Counted from the stretch's first letter, positions 34,006-43,507 are shown. The stretch: DNA of 64,000 nt from JABJGO01 sp963921245 (GCA_963921245.4 CAWUEY030000001.1:2108001-2172000), one strand, 5' to 3'. Numbers and translations: made by a program. The notes: generated by a model not told the origin, from the sequence alone.

Positions 34006-35457
34006 ATGGACCTCAAAGACACGTCCCTTTTCCGCCAACAATGTTACATAGACGGTGCCTGGGTTGACGCCGATGGCGATGCCACCCAGCCTGTCTTCAA
34101 CCCCGCAACGGGTGAACAGCTCGGCACCGTGCCCAAAATGGGGGCCCATGAAACCCGGCGCGCCATTGCCGCCGCCAACGCCTCCTGGGGAGCCTGGCGC
34201 AGCTTGTTGGCAAAGGAACGGGCCAACATTCTGCGCAAATGGTTCGACCTCATGATCGAGAACACCGAAGACCTGGGCGTCCTAATGACCGCCGAGCAGG
34301 GAAAGCCGCTTGCAGAAGCGAAGGGTGAGATTGCCTATGCCGCATCCTTTATCGAATGGTTTGCGGAGGAGGGAAAACGTCTGTACGGCGACACCATCCC
34401 CCAACACGGCCCCGACAAGCGGATTGTCGTGATCAAGGAACCGATTGGCGTTGTTGCCGCCATTACGCCGTGGAACTTCCCGGCTGCCATGATCACCCGC
34501 AAGGCGGGGCCCGCCCTTGCCGCCGGTTGTCCGTTCGTCATCAAACCGGCCGGTGATACCCCCTATTCGGCCCTCGCCCTGGCAGAACTGGCCGCGCGGG
34601 CCGGTATTCCCAAAGGTGTGTTTAACGTGGTCACCGGCTCATCGGGTGCCATCGGTGGTGAAATGACCGCCAACCCCATTGTCCGCAAGCTGTCTTTCAC
34701 CGGGTCCACGGAGGTCGGCAAGGTGCTCATGGAACAGTGTGCCGAAACCGTCAAGAAGACTTCCATGGAATTGGGTGGCAATGCGCCGTTCATCGTCTTT
34801 GATGACGCCGATATTGAGTCCGCGGTTGCCGGTGCCATGGCGTCCAAATACCGCAATACCGGACAGACCTGTGTCTGCGCCAACCGTATTTATGTACAGG
34901 ACGCCGTATACGATGTGTTTACCGAAAAACTCTCCGCCGCCGTGGGCAAGCTGGTTGTCGGCGACGGCCTCAAGGGTGACACCCAGCAAGGCCCGCTGAT
35001 CAACATGGCGGCTGTCGAGAAAGTCGAGGAGCATATTGCCGACGCCACCTCGAAGGGTGCCCGGATTGCCGTCGGCGGCAAACGTCACGACCTGGGTGGC
35101 ACCTTCTTTGAACCCACCATCTTGACGGATGTAACCCAGGACATGGCTGTCGCCCGGGAAGAAACCTTCGGCCCCCTGGCACCGCTGTTCCGGTTCAGTG
35201 AAGACGCCGAGGTCATCGCCATGTCCAACGATACGGAATTCGGTCTCGCGGCCTATTTCTACAGCCGGGATATCGGACGCATCTGGCGCACCGCCGAAGC
35301 CCTGGAGTACGGTATCGTCGGGATCAATACAGGTATTATCTCCACGGAAGTCGCACCCTTTGGCGGCGTCAAGGAGTCCGGTACGGGTCGTGAGGGATCC
35401 AAATACGGTATCGATGAATTCTGCGAGATCAAATACCTCTGTATGGGTGATATCTGA
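34006..35457 (+). CDS. gabD: Succinate-semialdehyde dehydrogenase (NAD(P)+), GabD family
   Basis: The 483-residue aldehyde dehydrogenase has the NAD-site stretch AAITPWNFPAAMITRKAGPA, FTGSTEVGK, the catalytic glutamate in MELGGNAPFIVF, and the catalytic cysteine in NTGQTCVCANRIYV. The adjacent second cysteine (TCVC) is typical of GabD. Its full length and GAWVDAD start match GabD. It oxidises succinate semialdehyde to succinate in GABA catabolism; relatives act on glutarate semialdehyde. It lies downstream of the tandem-repeat region with its own start signal. Confidence 0.93.
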   Translation: MDLKDTSLFRQQCYIDGAWVDADGDATQPVFNPATGEQLGTVPKMGAHETRRAIAAANASWGAWRSLLAKERANILRKWFDLMIENTEDLGVLMTAEQGKPLAEAKGEIAYAASFIEWFAEEGKRLYGDTIPQHGPDKRIVVIKEPIGVVAAITPWNFPAAMITRKAGPALAAGCPFVIKPAGDTPYSALALAELAARAGIPKGVFNVVTGSSGAIGGEMTANPIVRKLSFTGSTEVGKVLMEQCAETVKKTSMELGGNAPFIVFDDADIESAVAGAMASKYRNTGQTCVCANRIYVQDAVYDVFTEKLSAAVGKLVVGDGLKGDTQQGPLINMAAVEKVEEHIADATSKGARIAVGGKRHDLGGTFFEPTILTDVTQDMAVAREETFGPLAPLFRFSEDAEVIAMSNDTEFGLAAYFYSRDIGRIWRTAEALEYGIVGINTGIISTEVAPFGGVKESGTGREGSKYGIDEFCEIKYLCMGDI

Positions 35458-35475
35458 TCGCGTGGGCGGCGTCCG

Positions 35476-35625
35476 GTGACGTCTTCACTTGCCAACACCA
35501 TCGACGAGGCCAACACCATCGATGAGGATGGCTATACCGACGGGGACGCCCGGCAATGCGCCCTTGACGCGGCACTTGACGCCGCGAAGCGCGCCGAAAA
35601 AATCAACGCGGCTCAGCGGGAATAG
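35476..35625 (+). CDS. Possible 49-residue acidic protein
   Basis: A GTG-started frame just after gabD encodes an Asp/Ala-rich peptide (ANTIDEANTIDEDGYTDGDA, then ALDAALDAAKRAEKINAAQ). The first part contains an 18-base tandem duplication (NTIDEA/NTIDED). The composition looks like a soluble, partly helical small protein, but the ribosome site is poor and no family is recognised. It may not be translated. Confidence 0.3.
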   Translation: MTSSLANTIDEANTIDEDGYTDGDARQCALDAALDAAKRAEKINAAQRE

Positions 35626-35787
35626 TGACTGGTTAGACCTGGGCAGCCATTCAATCCGCGGCAGCGGCCGTGAATTTCACCTCTATACCCTCAAGGATTC
35701 GTGATCGGGTCTTTGCATTCCCAGGCCAGGACACCATATTAGACACCATATTACCCGCCCAAATCATCAGAAACCCAGGAATTCCAG

Positions 35788-37167
35788 ATGCCGTCCTATG
35801 ATTATGATCTGTTTGTTGTTGGTGCCGGTTCCGGTGGCGTACGGGCGGCACGCATGTCCGCGAGCTTCGGTGCCCGGGTCGGGATTTGCGAAGAAATGCG
35901 GGTCGGCGGAACCTGCGTCATGCGCGGCTGTGTGCCAAAGAAGCTCCTGGTATATGGGGCACATTTTCACGAGGAACTCGAAGACGCCAACGCCTATGGC
36001 TGGAGCGTCGATCCGGCGACGGTGACACTGGACTGGGGCCACATGATCGCCAAAAAGGATGCCGAGCTTGATAGGCTCGAAGAAATTTATCATTCCCTGC
36101 TGGGCAATGCCGGTGTCGAGCTGATGAACGGACGCGGCGTTCTGGTCGATGATCATACCGTTGACGTGGATGGTCGTCAGGTCACGGCGGAAACCATCCT
36201 GATTGCGACCGGAGGCTGGCCGGCCATGCCGGACATTCCCGGTATTGAGCATGTTATCAGCTCTAATGAGGCGCTTGACCTGAAAGCCCTGCCGGAAAGC
36301 ATGGTGATTGTGGGTGGCGGGTATATTGCCGTGGAGTTTGCCGGAGTATTCGCCGCCGCCGGTGTCAAGGTGACAGAGATTATCCGCGCCCCCAACATCC
36401 TGCGGGGTTTTGATGAGGATGTGCGCGAGCATCTTTGTCAGGAAATGACCAAAAAGGGCGTCACCATACTCTCGGACACGACCATAGCCGCCATTGAAAA
36501 ATCCGCTGAAGAATCCGATGAAAAAACCGCTAAGGGGTATACGCTGACACTGGGTAACGGTGATACCCTGAACACGGGGCTGGTCATGTACGCGACGGGC
36601 CGCCGCCCGAAAACAACCGGCATGGGCCTCGAAACTGTCGGCATAGAGGTGGACCGAAAATCGGCTATCGTGGTCAATGATCGATACCAGACCTCTGTCC
36701 CGAACATTTATGCCATCGGTGATGTAACCAACCGGGTCAATCTCACCCCTGTTGCTATTGCCGAGAGCATGGTGTTCGCCCATGCGCTCTACAACAGCGC
36801 GTTTCGGGCCATGGATTACGATGCCATACCGTCGGCTGTGTTCAGTCAGCCGCCCATTGGTACCATTGGCCTGACGGAGGAAGCCGCTCGAAAAAACGGC
36901 GACATTGACGTCTATGTATCCCGGTTCCGCCCCATGAAATATACCCTTTCCGGGCGCGAGGAACAGGCGTTGATGAAATTGATTGTGGAGCGGAAATCGG
37001 ATCGTGTTATCGGTCTTCATATGGTCGGACCGGACTCTCCGGAGATTGCCCAGGGTTTTGCCGTTGCCATGAAAGCGGGCGCAACAAAAGCCCAGTTTGA
37101 CCTGACTGTCGGTATTCACCCGACGGCGGCGGAAGAACTGGTCACCATGCGCGAAAAAACACGATAA
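35788..37167 (+). CDS. gor: Glutathione-disulfide reductase
   Basis: The 459-residue flavoprotein disulfide reductase opens with DLFVVGAGSGGVRAARMSASFGA (FAD site) and has the redox-active pair C43/C48 in GGTCVMRGCVPKK. The second nucleotide fold is VIVGGGYIAVEFAGVFAAAG, with IYAIGDVTNRVNLTPVAIAE; the C-terminal catalytic histidine is in GIHPTAAEELVTM. The CVMRGC spacing residues differ from the CVNVGC of the E. coli enzyme, as in other alphaproteobacterial reductases. It keeps glutathione reduced with NADPH. Confidence 0.95.
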   Translation: MPSYDYDLFVVGAGSGGVRAARMSASFGARVGICEEMRVGGTCVMRGCVPKKLLVYGAHFHEELEDANAYGWSVDPATVTLDWGHMIAKKDAELDRLEEIYHSLLGNAGVELMNGRGVLVDDHTVDVDGRQVTAETILIATGGWPAMPDIPGIEHVISSNEALDLKALPESMVIVGGGYIAVEFAGVFAAAGVKVTEIIRAPNILRGFDEDVREHLCQEMTKKGVTILSDTTIAAIEKSAEESDEKTAKGYTLTLGNGDTLNTGLVMYATGRRPKTTGMGLETVGIEVDRKSAIVVNDRYQTSVPNIYAIGDVTNRVNLTPVAIAESMVFAHALYNSAFRAMDYDAIPSAVFSQPPIGTIGLTEEAARKNGDIDVYVSRFRPMKYTLSGREEQALMKLIVERKSDRVIGLHMVGPDSPEIAQGFAVAMKAGATKAQFDLTVGIHPTAAEELVTMREKTR

Positions 37168-37520
37168 CGCGGCCAATTCGCGATCAGCACGCGAGCGAAC
37201 CAGACCCCGCTGAACGTGGTTTAAATCTCTGCATACACCCGGAATTGACTCCACAATTCGGGGTTATGGAGTATGCTTTTATGCACACTTATTTATGATA
37301 CCCTGGGTATGACATCCTGGGCATGACACCTTGGGCATGGCAAGGACCCCGTTATGAGCGGCAAAATGATCACAGAGGAAAAACGCGGCGGCAAATGGCG
37401 GCAAACCGTTACGTGCTTCAGTTTGTTTCCGTCGATGATCGTGATCAAATGCTCGCAACCATGCCGGATTCAGGCGTTTTTTGATCACATGCCTGTGGTC
37501 TGAGCCAACCGCACCCGGCA
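37168..37520. other. 353-base spacer without a recognised gene
   Basis: This lies between gor and the SAF-domain oxidoreductase. It holds a three-copy 14-bp tandem repeat (37302-37343). A 49-codon plus-strand frame (37354-37503) lacks any familiar feature and is not called. Confidence 0.5.
37302..37343. repeat. 14-bp tandem repeat, three copies
   Basis: Units CCTGGGTATGACAT, CCTGGGCATGACAC and CTTGGGCATGGCAA follow one another without gaps; copies two and three have diverged at a few positions. Confidence 0.75.
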
Positions 37521-38837
37521 ATGTATATTCTCCAAGAACTTCTGGACCGGGTATCCGCCCGCAAGCCTATTCGTGTTGGTTTGATCGGTGCCGGAAAATT
37601 CGGTTCCATGTTTCTTTCGCAAATCCCCACATCGCCCGCCATCTCTGTCGTCGCTATCGTTGATCTTGACCCCGATGGGGCGCGGGCTGCCTGTCGACAC
37701 GTTGGATGGGACGCGGATAGCGTTTTCGCAACACGGTTCACCAATACCATTGATGATCTGTTGCATATGGAAGGTGATCCCGTCGAGGTGATTATTGAGG
37801 CCACCGGCGACCCGGCGGGCGGACTACATCATGCCGCACGGGCCATCGACAATGGCATTCACGTGATTATGGTCACCGTCGAGGCTGATGTTCTCGCCGG
37901 GGCCTTTCTTGCTGAACGCGCCCGCAAGGCCGGGGTCGTCTACTCCATGGCCTACGGGGATCAGCCCGCGCTGACCTGTGAACTTGTTGACTGGGCCCGC
38001 GCCTGCGGGTTTGCGGTGACGGCGGCGGGAAAAGGAACAAAGTACCTGCCGTCCTATCATGTATCGACGCCGGATACGGTCTGGGACCACTACGGTTTGA
38101 CGGCGGAACAGGCGAGGGAAGCAGGCATGAACCCGCACATGTTCAACAGCTTTCTGGACGGCACAAAATCAGCCATTGAGATGGCGGCAATCGCAAACGC
38201 CACCGGGCTGAACCCCCCACCGGATGGCCTCGTTTTCCCACCGGCGGGCGTCGGTGACCTGGCGGAAACCCTTAAACCATCCAGCGAGGGCGGCACCCTC
38301 CACCGGAAGGGACAGGTTGAAGTGGTTTCTTCCCTCAATCGCGACGGATCACCCGTAACCGGCGACCTGCGATGGGGTGTCTATGTGGTCATGGAAGCCC
38401 CCAATGATTATGCCGCCGCCTGTTTCAGGCAATATGGCATGAACACGGATGCAACAGGCCGATATTCGGCCATGTACAAACCCTTTCACCTGATCGGGCT
38501 TGAGCTGAATATATCTATCCTTTCCGCTGTCCTTCTGAACAAACCAACCGGCGCGACACGTGCCTTCAACGGAGACGTTGTTGCGATAGCCAAGCGTGGT
38601 CTGAAAACGGGTGACATGCTGGATGGTGAAGGCGGTTACACGGTGTGGGGGAAGTTGTACCCGGCCAATACCTCGCTGGCGCTTGGCGGACTGCCCATTG
38701 GATTGGCAAACAAGGTTAAGTTGACCGCGCCCGTTTCCGCCGGTCAGCCGGTTCGCTGGCGGGATGTGGCTTTGGATGAAACTGATGAAGCCGTTATCAT
38801 GCGAAAAGCTTGTGAAGCGCACGTCATTTCATCGTGA
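37521..38837 (+). CDS. NAD(P)-binding oxidoreductase with C-terminal SAF domain
   Basis: The 438-residue protein has a Rossmann fold at its start (IRVGLIGAGKFGSMFLSQI, then VVAIVDLDPDGARAAC). A homoserine-dehydrogenase-like middle contains EVIIEATGDPAGGLHHAARAI, AYGDQPALTCELVDWARACG and AAGKGTKYLPSYH. A C-terminal SAF-like module follows (DVVAIAKRGLKTGDMLDGEGGYTVWGKL). The group is widespread in sugar-acid and other catabolic loci, but the reaction here is not known. No partner gene shares its strand closely. Confidence 0.85.
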   Translation: MYILQELLDRVSARKPIRVGLIGAGKFGSMFLSQIPTSPAISVVAIVDLDPDGARAACRHVGWDADSVFATRFTNTIDDLLHMEGDPVEVIIEATGDPAGGLHHAARAIDNGIHVIMVTVEADVLAGAFLAERARKAGVVYSMAYGDQPALTCELVDWARACGFAVTAAGKGTKYLPSYHVSTPDTVWDHYGLTAEQAREAGMNPHMFNSFLDGTKSAIEMAAIANATGLNPPPDGLVFPPAGVGDLAETLKPSSEGGTLHRKGQVEVVSSLNRDGSPVTGDLRWGVYVVMEAPNDYAAACFRQYGMNTDATGRYSAMYKPFHLIGLELNISILSAVLLNKPTGATRAFNGDVVAIAKRGLKTGDMLDGEGGYTVWGKLYPANTSLALGGLPIGLANKVKLTAPVSAGQPVRWRDVALDETDEAVIMRKACEAHVISS

Positions 38838-38870
38838 TGAGAATCAGGATTCCCATCAAACGAGCTGGAT

Positions 38871-39311
38871 TTATTCATGTCCAGACAACCAGCCCGACCC
38901 TTTTTCCCGCTCGTCACTCAGCGCGTCCATCGCCTCGGACAGTGTTCTGTCTGGATACTGCCGACACCATTTCGACAACAGGACCGGAACGTAATCCAGA
39001 CCCATATCAAAAACATCGCGCATGGTGGTTTTTCGATTCGTCGCCGATATGTACCCGGCGATCCAGCCTATGGTCTGGGCATAGGCGGGGTCCACGGCAT
39101 CCTTGCCCGTGTTGGCATCGAACTCGGCCAGAAAGACCTGACAGCTCTCCACCCCGGCACCATACACCACATAATCGTCAGCCTTGCACCCACAGGTCTT
39201 GTCCTGTTTCAACTCGGCAGCTGCGCTGCCCGACGGCATAAAGCTGAAAAGCAATAAACCCGCAACGAACCATGCGACCATGGTACCTGTTTTCGGCTTA
39301 AGAGAGTTCAT
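38871..39311 (-). CDS. Small secreted protein, HdeA/Rap1a-like helical fold
   Basis: The 146-residue protein has an N-terminal signal peptide (MVAWFVAGLLLFSFMPSGSAAA). The mature part is short, cysteine-containing and helical: TCGCKADDYVVYGAG, ESCQVFLAEFD, TIGWIAGYISATNR and LSKWCRQYPDRTLSEAMDAL. The GY-x-x-A-x-N helix and the WC-x-x-YPD-x-x-L segment resemble small periplasmic HdeA/Rap1a-type proteins, some of which are chaperones or immunity proteins. I cannot confirm the family. It is convergent with the SAF-domain gene, 34 bases away. Confidence 0.72.
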   Translation of the reverse strand: MNSLKPKTGTMVAWFVAGLLLFSFMPSGSAAAELKQDKTCGCKADDYVVYGAGVESCQVFLAEFDANTGKDAVDPAYAQTIGWIAGYISATNRKTTMRDVFDMGLDYVPVLLSKWCRQYPDRTLSEAMDALSDEREKGSGWLSGHE

Positions 39312-39414
39312 GGATAGAGACTCAATCGTACAAAACCTGTTTCGCGCGGACCAAAAAAATAATGGATCATGCCTGGCGGATTGATCGGTTTTGGTCGTAA
39401 CGCTATGGTATGAA

Positions 39415-39609
39415 ATGAAAAACAGATATGCAAAGCGTTCCCGTATTTGCGAGAAGAAAGTCCGCGCGATTGCGCGTTATTTCGCCACCGATTTGGCGGC
39501 CTCACAAACGGCTGAATTGACGTGGCCGAGAGCCTTTACGCTGACCTGCGCGGCAGACGGCGGATTTACCATCGACAAGGGTCGCAGCATATCGCCCAAA
39601 CTGCCCTGA
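39415..39609 (+). pseudogene. Remnant of an IS1595-type transposase N-terminus
   Basis: The frame begins MKNRYAKRSRICEKKVRAIA and continues RYFATDLAASQTAELT, which strongly resembles the helix-turn-helix start of IS1595 (ISXO2-like) transposases. After about 36 residues the similarity stops and the frame runs on in unrelated sequence to a TGA. No DDE-type core, no downstream IS sequence and no clear terminal inverted repeats were found, so this is a relic of an old insertion. Confidence 0.6.
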
Positions 39610-39645
39610 ACCAATCACGCCCCATACCCACAGGGAACACGCTTC

Positions 39646-40410
39646 ATGACCACTGACACCTCAATGACCACTGGCACCTCCAGCGATTTTTACATCGTCA
39701 GCCGGGAACCGGGCCATGTTGAGCATGCCCTGCCGGTCTGGGCCTCTAGGACCGGGAACACCATCGTCTACGCACCGGAGCCGCCCGCCGACTGTCATCG
39801 TGTCCATATTCCGAACGTCCCGGGTGCTTTTAGAATACTGAATCTGTTGAGCGACACGGAATGCGATCAGTTTATCGCCATCAGCGACACCCTCGGCTTT
39901 CATGACGACGCGCCTGTATCCCTGCCCAGACATATTCGCCATAACACCAACGTCAACTGGGTTGTGGATGAAAGCGTAGACGGTCCCCTGTGGGAGCGGT
40001 CCAGACAGTTCTTCGCAACCTCTACTTTCAGCGGACTTGAGCCTGTGGGCCTGAATGCCCGCTTCCGGTTCTACCGTTATGGCCCCGGCGACTATTTTGC
40101 CGCCCACACGGATGGTGCCTGGCCGGGGAGCCGGGTCAGAAACGGCGAGCTGGTCACGGATGCCTATGGCGACAGGGTGAGCGAAATAACGTTTTTGATG
40201 TTTCTGAGCGACGGTTACGAAGGCGGACGCACCCTGTTTCAGGTCACTGATCCGGAGACCGGTGAGACGGCGGTCTTTCCCGTCGCGACACCGAAGGGCG
40301 CGGCCCTGTGTTTCCCCCACGGCAGGCACCCGGATCACTGTCTGCACGCCGGCGAAACCATCGTGTCCCAATTCAAATATATCATCCGGTCCGATGTTCT
40401 TTATGGTTGA
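39646..40410 (+). CDS. 2OG-Fe(II) oxygenase, prolyl 4-hydroxylase alpha-subunit type
   Basis: The 254-residue protein has the P4H jelly-roll signature: RFYRYGPGDYFAAHTDGAW with iron ligands H154 and D156, ITFLMFLSDGYEGGRTLF, H234 in DHCLHAGE, and K244 in SQFKYIIRSDVLYG as the likely 2-oxoglutarate contact. It hydroxylates a peptide or small-molecule carbon with O2 and 2-oxoglutarate; the acceptor is unknown. The first 12 codons contain an 18-base duplication (MTTDTS/MTTGTS), so the start could be either ATG (39646 or 39664). It precedes an exported amine oxidase. Confidence 0.88.
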   Translation: MTTDTSMTTGTSSDFYIVSREPGHVEHALPVWASRTGNTIVYAPEPPADCHRVHIPNVPGAFRILNLLSDTECDQFIAISDTLGFHDDAPVSLPRHIRHNTNVNWVVDESVDGPLWERSRQFFATSTFSGLEPVGLNARFRFYRYGPGDYFAAHTDGAWPGSRVRNGELVTDAYGDRVSEITFLMFLSDGYEGGRTLFQVTDPETGETAVFPVATPKGAALCFPHGRHPDHCLHAGETIVSQFKYIIRSDVLYG

Positions 40411-40447
40411 TGGGCTTTATGGCTGACGGGCTTTGTCGCTGAAGGAC
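40400..40447. repeat. 16-bp tandem repeat spanning the oxygenase stop codon
   Basis: Units TTTATGGTTGATGGGC, TTTATGGCTGACGGGC and TTTGTCGCTGAAGGAC; the first includes the TGA stop of the oxygenase gene. Confidence 0.65.
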
Positions 40448-40485
40448 AAGGCGCAAAAACAGCACCCATAGGAGGCAGGGTCTTT

Positions 40486-41820
40486 ATGGCGAACCCCTTT
40501 TCCCGACGGGACGTTCTGGCCGCGACAGGTGCCCTCACCGCTGCCGGGCTTTTCCCCCGGAGCGCCCGCGCCGCAAACCCCGATGTGGTGGTTATCGGCG
40601 CTGGTGCGGCAGGAATCGCCGCGGCGCAGACCCTGTTGAAGAAGGGCCAAACCGTCGCCGTCCTCGAAGCGACAGACAGGATCGGCGGACGCGTTCACAC
40701 CGACCACAGTATCTTCGGCGAACCCTATGACATGGGGGCGCACTGGCTGCATATCGGCAAGGCCAATCCGTTTGTGGGCTATGGTCAAAAACACGGCTTT
40801 GATATCTATCGCTCACCGGACCATGAAATCCTGTATGTGGGGGATCGGGAAGCCTCGGATGCTGAATACGGGCTCTACGAAAAGGCTCTCAACCACGCCT
40901 ATTCCGCCATTTCCAGGGCCGGTGAACAGGGCCGTGATGTCAGCCCGGCGTCTGTGATCAAACGCAAGGACGCCTGGGACGATCTGGCTCACATGGTGAT
41001 CGGTCCGTGGTCCATGGGCAAGGACTTCGCGGACTTTTCCTGCGCCGACTGGTACAGCGGGCCGGAAGGATCAAACTGGTACTGCCGCGAGGGTTTCGGC
41101 GCCGTCTGGGCCCATGGCGCACAGGGTGTACCCGTGGAGCTTTCCACGCCCGCAACCGGGGTCGACTGGCGCGGCAAGGGTGTCCGCGTCGATACCCCGA
41201 AAGGCACCCTACAGGCCAAAGCCTGTATCGTCACTGTATCGACTGGTGTCCTGGCCCGCGACACCATTCGCTTTGATCCTGCCTTGCCATCGAAAAAACA
41301 GGAATCGTTCCACGGCATTTCCATGGGGCTTTACAACCACATTGCCTTTCAGTTCCGCCGCAACATTTTTGGCACCCGTGATGATGGTTACCTGTTGTTC
41401 AAGGTCGGCCGGACCGACAGCGGCAGCCCAAGGGGATTCGGTATGTTGACCAACATTGGCGGCGCAAGCCTTTCTTTCGGCGATGTGGGCGGAAACTTTG
41501 CCAGGGACCTGGAAAAACAGGGAACGGATGCCGCTCTGGCCTATGGTCTCGAAGTACTTCGCCGCATGTTCGGCGGCGGCATCGACAAGGAATTCGTCAA
41601 GGGCCACGTCACCACATGGGGTCAAAACCCCTACACGCTGGGCTCCTACGCCTCTGCCAAACCCGGCGCGCGCACCCTCCGTTCAGCCCTTCGGGCGCCG
41701 GTTGGAGATCGTATCTGGTTTGCCGGTGAAGCGTGCAGCCCCGATCTCTGGGCCACGGTGGCGGGTGCCCACAAATCCGGGGTGGACACCGCGAAACAGA
41801 TGGCGGGCAAGCTTATCTAG
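40486..41820 (+). CDS. Tat-exported flavin amine oxidase
   Basis: The 444-residue protein has a twin-arginine signal (SRRDVLAATGALTAAG; R7-R8) ending ARA. The flavin fold VVVIGAGAAGIAAAQTLLKKG follows, then EATDRIGGRVHTD and MGAHWLH, with the C-terminal FAD segment DRIWFAGEACSPDLWATVAGAHKSG. This is the flavin monoamine oxidase/polyamine oxidase layout. It should be folded with FAD in the cytoplasm and exported to the periplasm, where it would oxidise an amine. The substrate is unknown. It lies 75 bases behind the prolyl-hydroxylase-like gene. Confidence 0.9.
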   Translation: MANPFSRRDVLAATGALTAAGLFPRSARAANPDVVVIGAGAAGIAAAQTLLKKGQTVAVLEATDRIGGRVHTDHSIFGEPYDMGAHWLHIGKANPFVGYGQKHGFDIYRSPDHEILYVGDREASDAEYGLYEKALNHAYSAISRAGEQGRDVSPASVIKRKDAWDDLAHMVIGPWSMGKDFADFSCADWYSGPEGSNWYCREGFGAVWAHGAQGVPVELSTPATGVDWRGKGVRVDTPKGTLQAKACIVTVSTGVLARDTIRFDPALPSKKQESFHGISMGLYNHIAFQFRRNIFGTRDDGYLLFKVGRTDSGSPRGFGMLTNIGGASLSFGDVGGNFARDLEKQGTDAALAYGLEVLRRMFGGGIDKEFVKGHVTTWGQNPYTLGSYASAKPGARTLRSALRAPVGDRIWFAGEACSPDLWATVAGAHKSGVDTAKQMAGKLI

Positions 41821-42004
41821 GCCGCGGTCAAGTGCAACAGACGGTGACCCGTGAGTTTATCTTTATCCACGGCGCGGGCCTTCAGGTAGGCCAGTGCACA
41901 AACCGCAGGCATCGCCTCCGGGGAAAAGTTACCGTGACACAAGCCACGGCCTCAAACGCGATCAGGAGCTTCCGGTACGATATCCGCATCCGGTGTCTCT
42001 CACT

Positions 42005-42019
42005 ATTCCATTGTGGAAT
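42005..42019. promoter_or_regulatory. Inverted repeat ATTCCA-TTG-TGGAAT, candidate operator
   Basis: A perfect 6-base dyad with a three-base centre, 115 bases upstream of the MmgE/PrpD start. The TTCCA-N3-TGGAA pattern resembles operators bound by IclR-type regulators; no regulator gene is adjacent. Confidence 0.45.
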
Positions 42020-42079
42020 ATTGAGCATATCACTTTTTCGTTTTGACGCCGCAAAAAACCGGTTCAATATAAAAGTAAC

Positions 42080-42095
42080 CGTATACGGCTATACG
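42080..42095. promoter_or_regulatory. Inverted repeat CGTATA-CGGC-TATACG, candidate operator
   Basis: A perfect 6-base dyad with a four-base centre, 38 bases before the MmgE/PrpD start codon, where a repressor would block transcription. Confidence 0.45.
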
Positions 42096-42133
42096 CTTGG
42101 AGAATATATACGCGCATCGGAAGTACCGCGCCC

Positions 42134-43507
42134 ATGAGCCCGTCAGTTTCCCCTGCCCTGGAACGTCTTGCCGCGTTCAGCGCCCAACCACCCGCCGGTC
42201 TTGACAGGGACGCACGGAATACAGTCCGCAACGCTTTCATTGACGTGCTCGGCTGTATGCGCATCGGTGCGAAACAGGCCGTCACAAAAAAGGCGATTGC
42301 CGCGACCCGCCACCGAACCGGTGCCTGCCCCGTTATTGGCTCGGGCGAAACCCGAAGCCCGGAAACCGCCGCTTTTGTCAATGCCGTCAGTGCCCATGCC
42401 ATTGAGTTTGATGATTGGGAGATTCCCGGCAACACCCATTCCAGTGCCGTGGTATTCCCGGCCCTGCTCGCGGCTTGTGAGGGGCGGGATGTGTCCGGCG
42501 ATCAGGTCGCCATGGCCTATGCCGTGGGGTTCGAAGCCATTGCGCGGTTGGGCGAAGCGCTGAATTTCGATCATTACGACGGCGGGTGGCATTCCACCGG
42601 CACGCTCGGCTGCATCGGGGCCGCCGCCGCTGTTGCCAACCTGTGGCAACTGGATGCGCCCGTTACCACCAACGCCCTGTCATTTGCGGTCAGTCGGGCT
42701 TGCGGATTTTCCGCACAGTTTGGCTCAGACGCCAAGCCGGTTCAGGCCGGTTTCGCGGCAGAGTCCGGATACACCGCCGCCTGTCTTGCCTGCGCCGGAC
42801 TCACTGCACAAGCCGGTGTCCTGGAAGGCGACAAGGGATATGCCGCCCTCACCGCTCATTGCGATGCAAAGCGCTTGTCGGCTCCATTCGATCACCTTGG
42901 AGACCCGTTTGCGCTTTCCACCTATGGCATTGTCTTCAAACCCTATCCCAGTTGCGGTTATACGCACCGCATTGTGGATTGCGCCCTCGCTGCACGGGTT
43001 CGCTACGGTTTCGCCCCCGATGATATCGCCGCCATCGACATTCATCTGCCTGATTTCCATGCCGCGATCCTACCGTTCATGATGCCGAAGGATCAGCGTG
43101 AAGCGCGGTTCAGCCTGCCGTTTTGCGCGGCTCTCGCCCTGACCCGTGGCGCCGTTACCATGCAGGACTTCGCTGATGAAGCCTGGACCCACCCGGATAT
43201 GATCTGGCTGATTGAGCGTACAACTGTGCGCCCGTTCAAACCCGAAAATCCCCTGATGAACTACGATCCTGCGGAACCTGACCGACTGGTGATCACGCGT
43301 CTTGATGGCACCATAATCGAAGAAACCATCGCCTATCCACTGGGTGCGCCACAGCGCCCTATGAGCCATAAACGGATCGTAGAAAAATTCGTTCAAAACG
43401 CGGGCACGCGGGCCACGGATACGGAAGCCGCTGAGAAATTGGAACGGCTCGCCCGCTGGATCGAAGCACCCTCGCTCACTTCTGTTTTCAAGGACTGGAT
43501 CGTTTGA
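42134..43507 (+). CDS. MmgE/PrpD family protein
   Basis: The 457-residue protein has the family landmarks FIDVLGCMRIGAKQA, AHAIEFDDWEIPGNTHSSAVVFPALLA, GWHSTGTLGCIGAAAAVANLW and AKPVQAGFAAESGYTAACLA, with the C-terminal region FKPYPSCGYTHRIVDCAL. Members include 2-methylcitrate dehydratase (PrpD), cis-aconitate decarboxylase and iminodisuccinate epimerase, so the reaction here is a lyase or isomerase of unknown substrate. Its stop overlaps the start region of the MttB-family gene, showing an operon. Two inverted repeats precede it. Confidence 0.9.
   Translation: MSPSVSPALERLAAFSAQPPAGLDRDARNTVRNAFIDVLGCMRIGAKQAVTKKAIAATRHRTGACPVIGSGETRSPETAAFVNAVSAHAIEFDDWEIPGNTHSSAVVFPALLAACEGRDVSGDQVAMAYAVGFEAIARLGEALNFDHYDGGWHSTGTLGCIGAAAAVANLWQLDAPVTTNALSFAVSRACGFSAQFGSDAKPVQAGFAAESGYTAACLACAGLTAQAGVLEGDKGYAALTAHCDAKRLSAPFDHLGDPFALSTYGIVFKPYPSCGYTHRIVDCALAARVRYGFAPDDIAAIDIHLPDFHAAILPFMMPKDQREARFSLPFCAALALTRGAVTMQDFADEAWTHPDMIWLIERTTVRPFKPENPLMNYDPAEPDRLVITRLDGTIIEETIAYPLGAPQRPMSHKRIVEKFVQNAGTRATDTEAAEKLERLARWIEAPSLTSVFKDWIV

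Larger units (their letters stand above)
41821..42133. other. 313-base regulatory spacer upstream of the MmgE/MttB pair
   Basis: No gene is seen. The distal part is AT-rich for this genome and holds two perfect inverted repeats, at 42005-42019 and 42080-42095, upstream of the MmgE/PrpD gene. Confidence 0.6.

Noticed and set aside
37354..37503. 49-codon frame upstream of the SAF-domain gene
   Set aside because: No ribosome site of note, unusual composition and no familiar motif.
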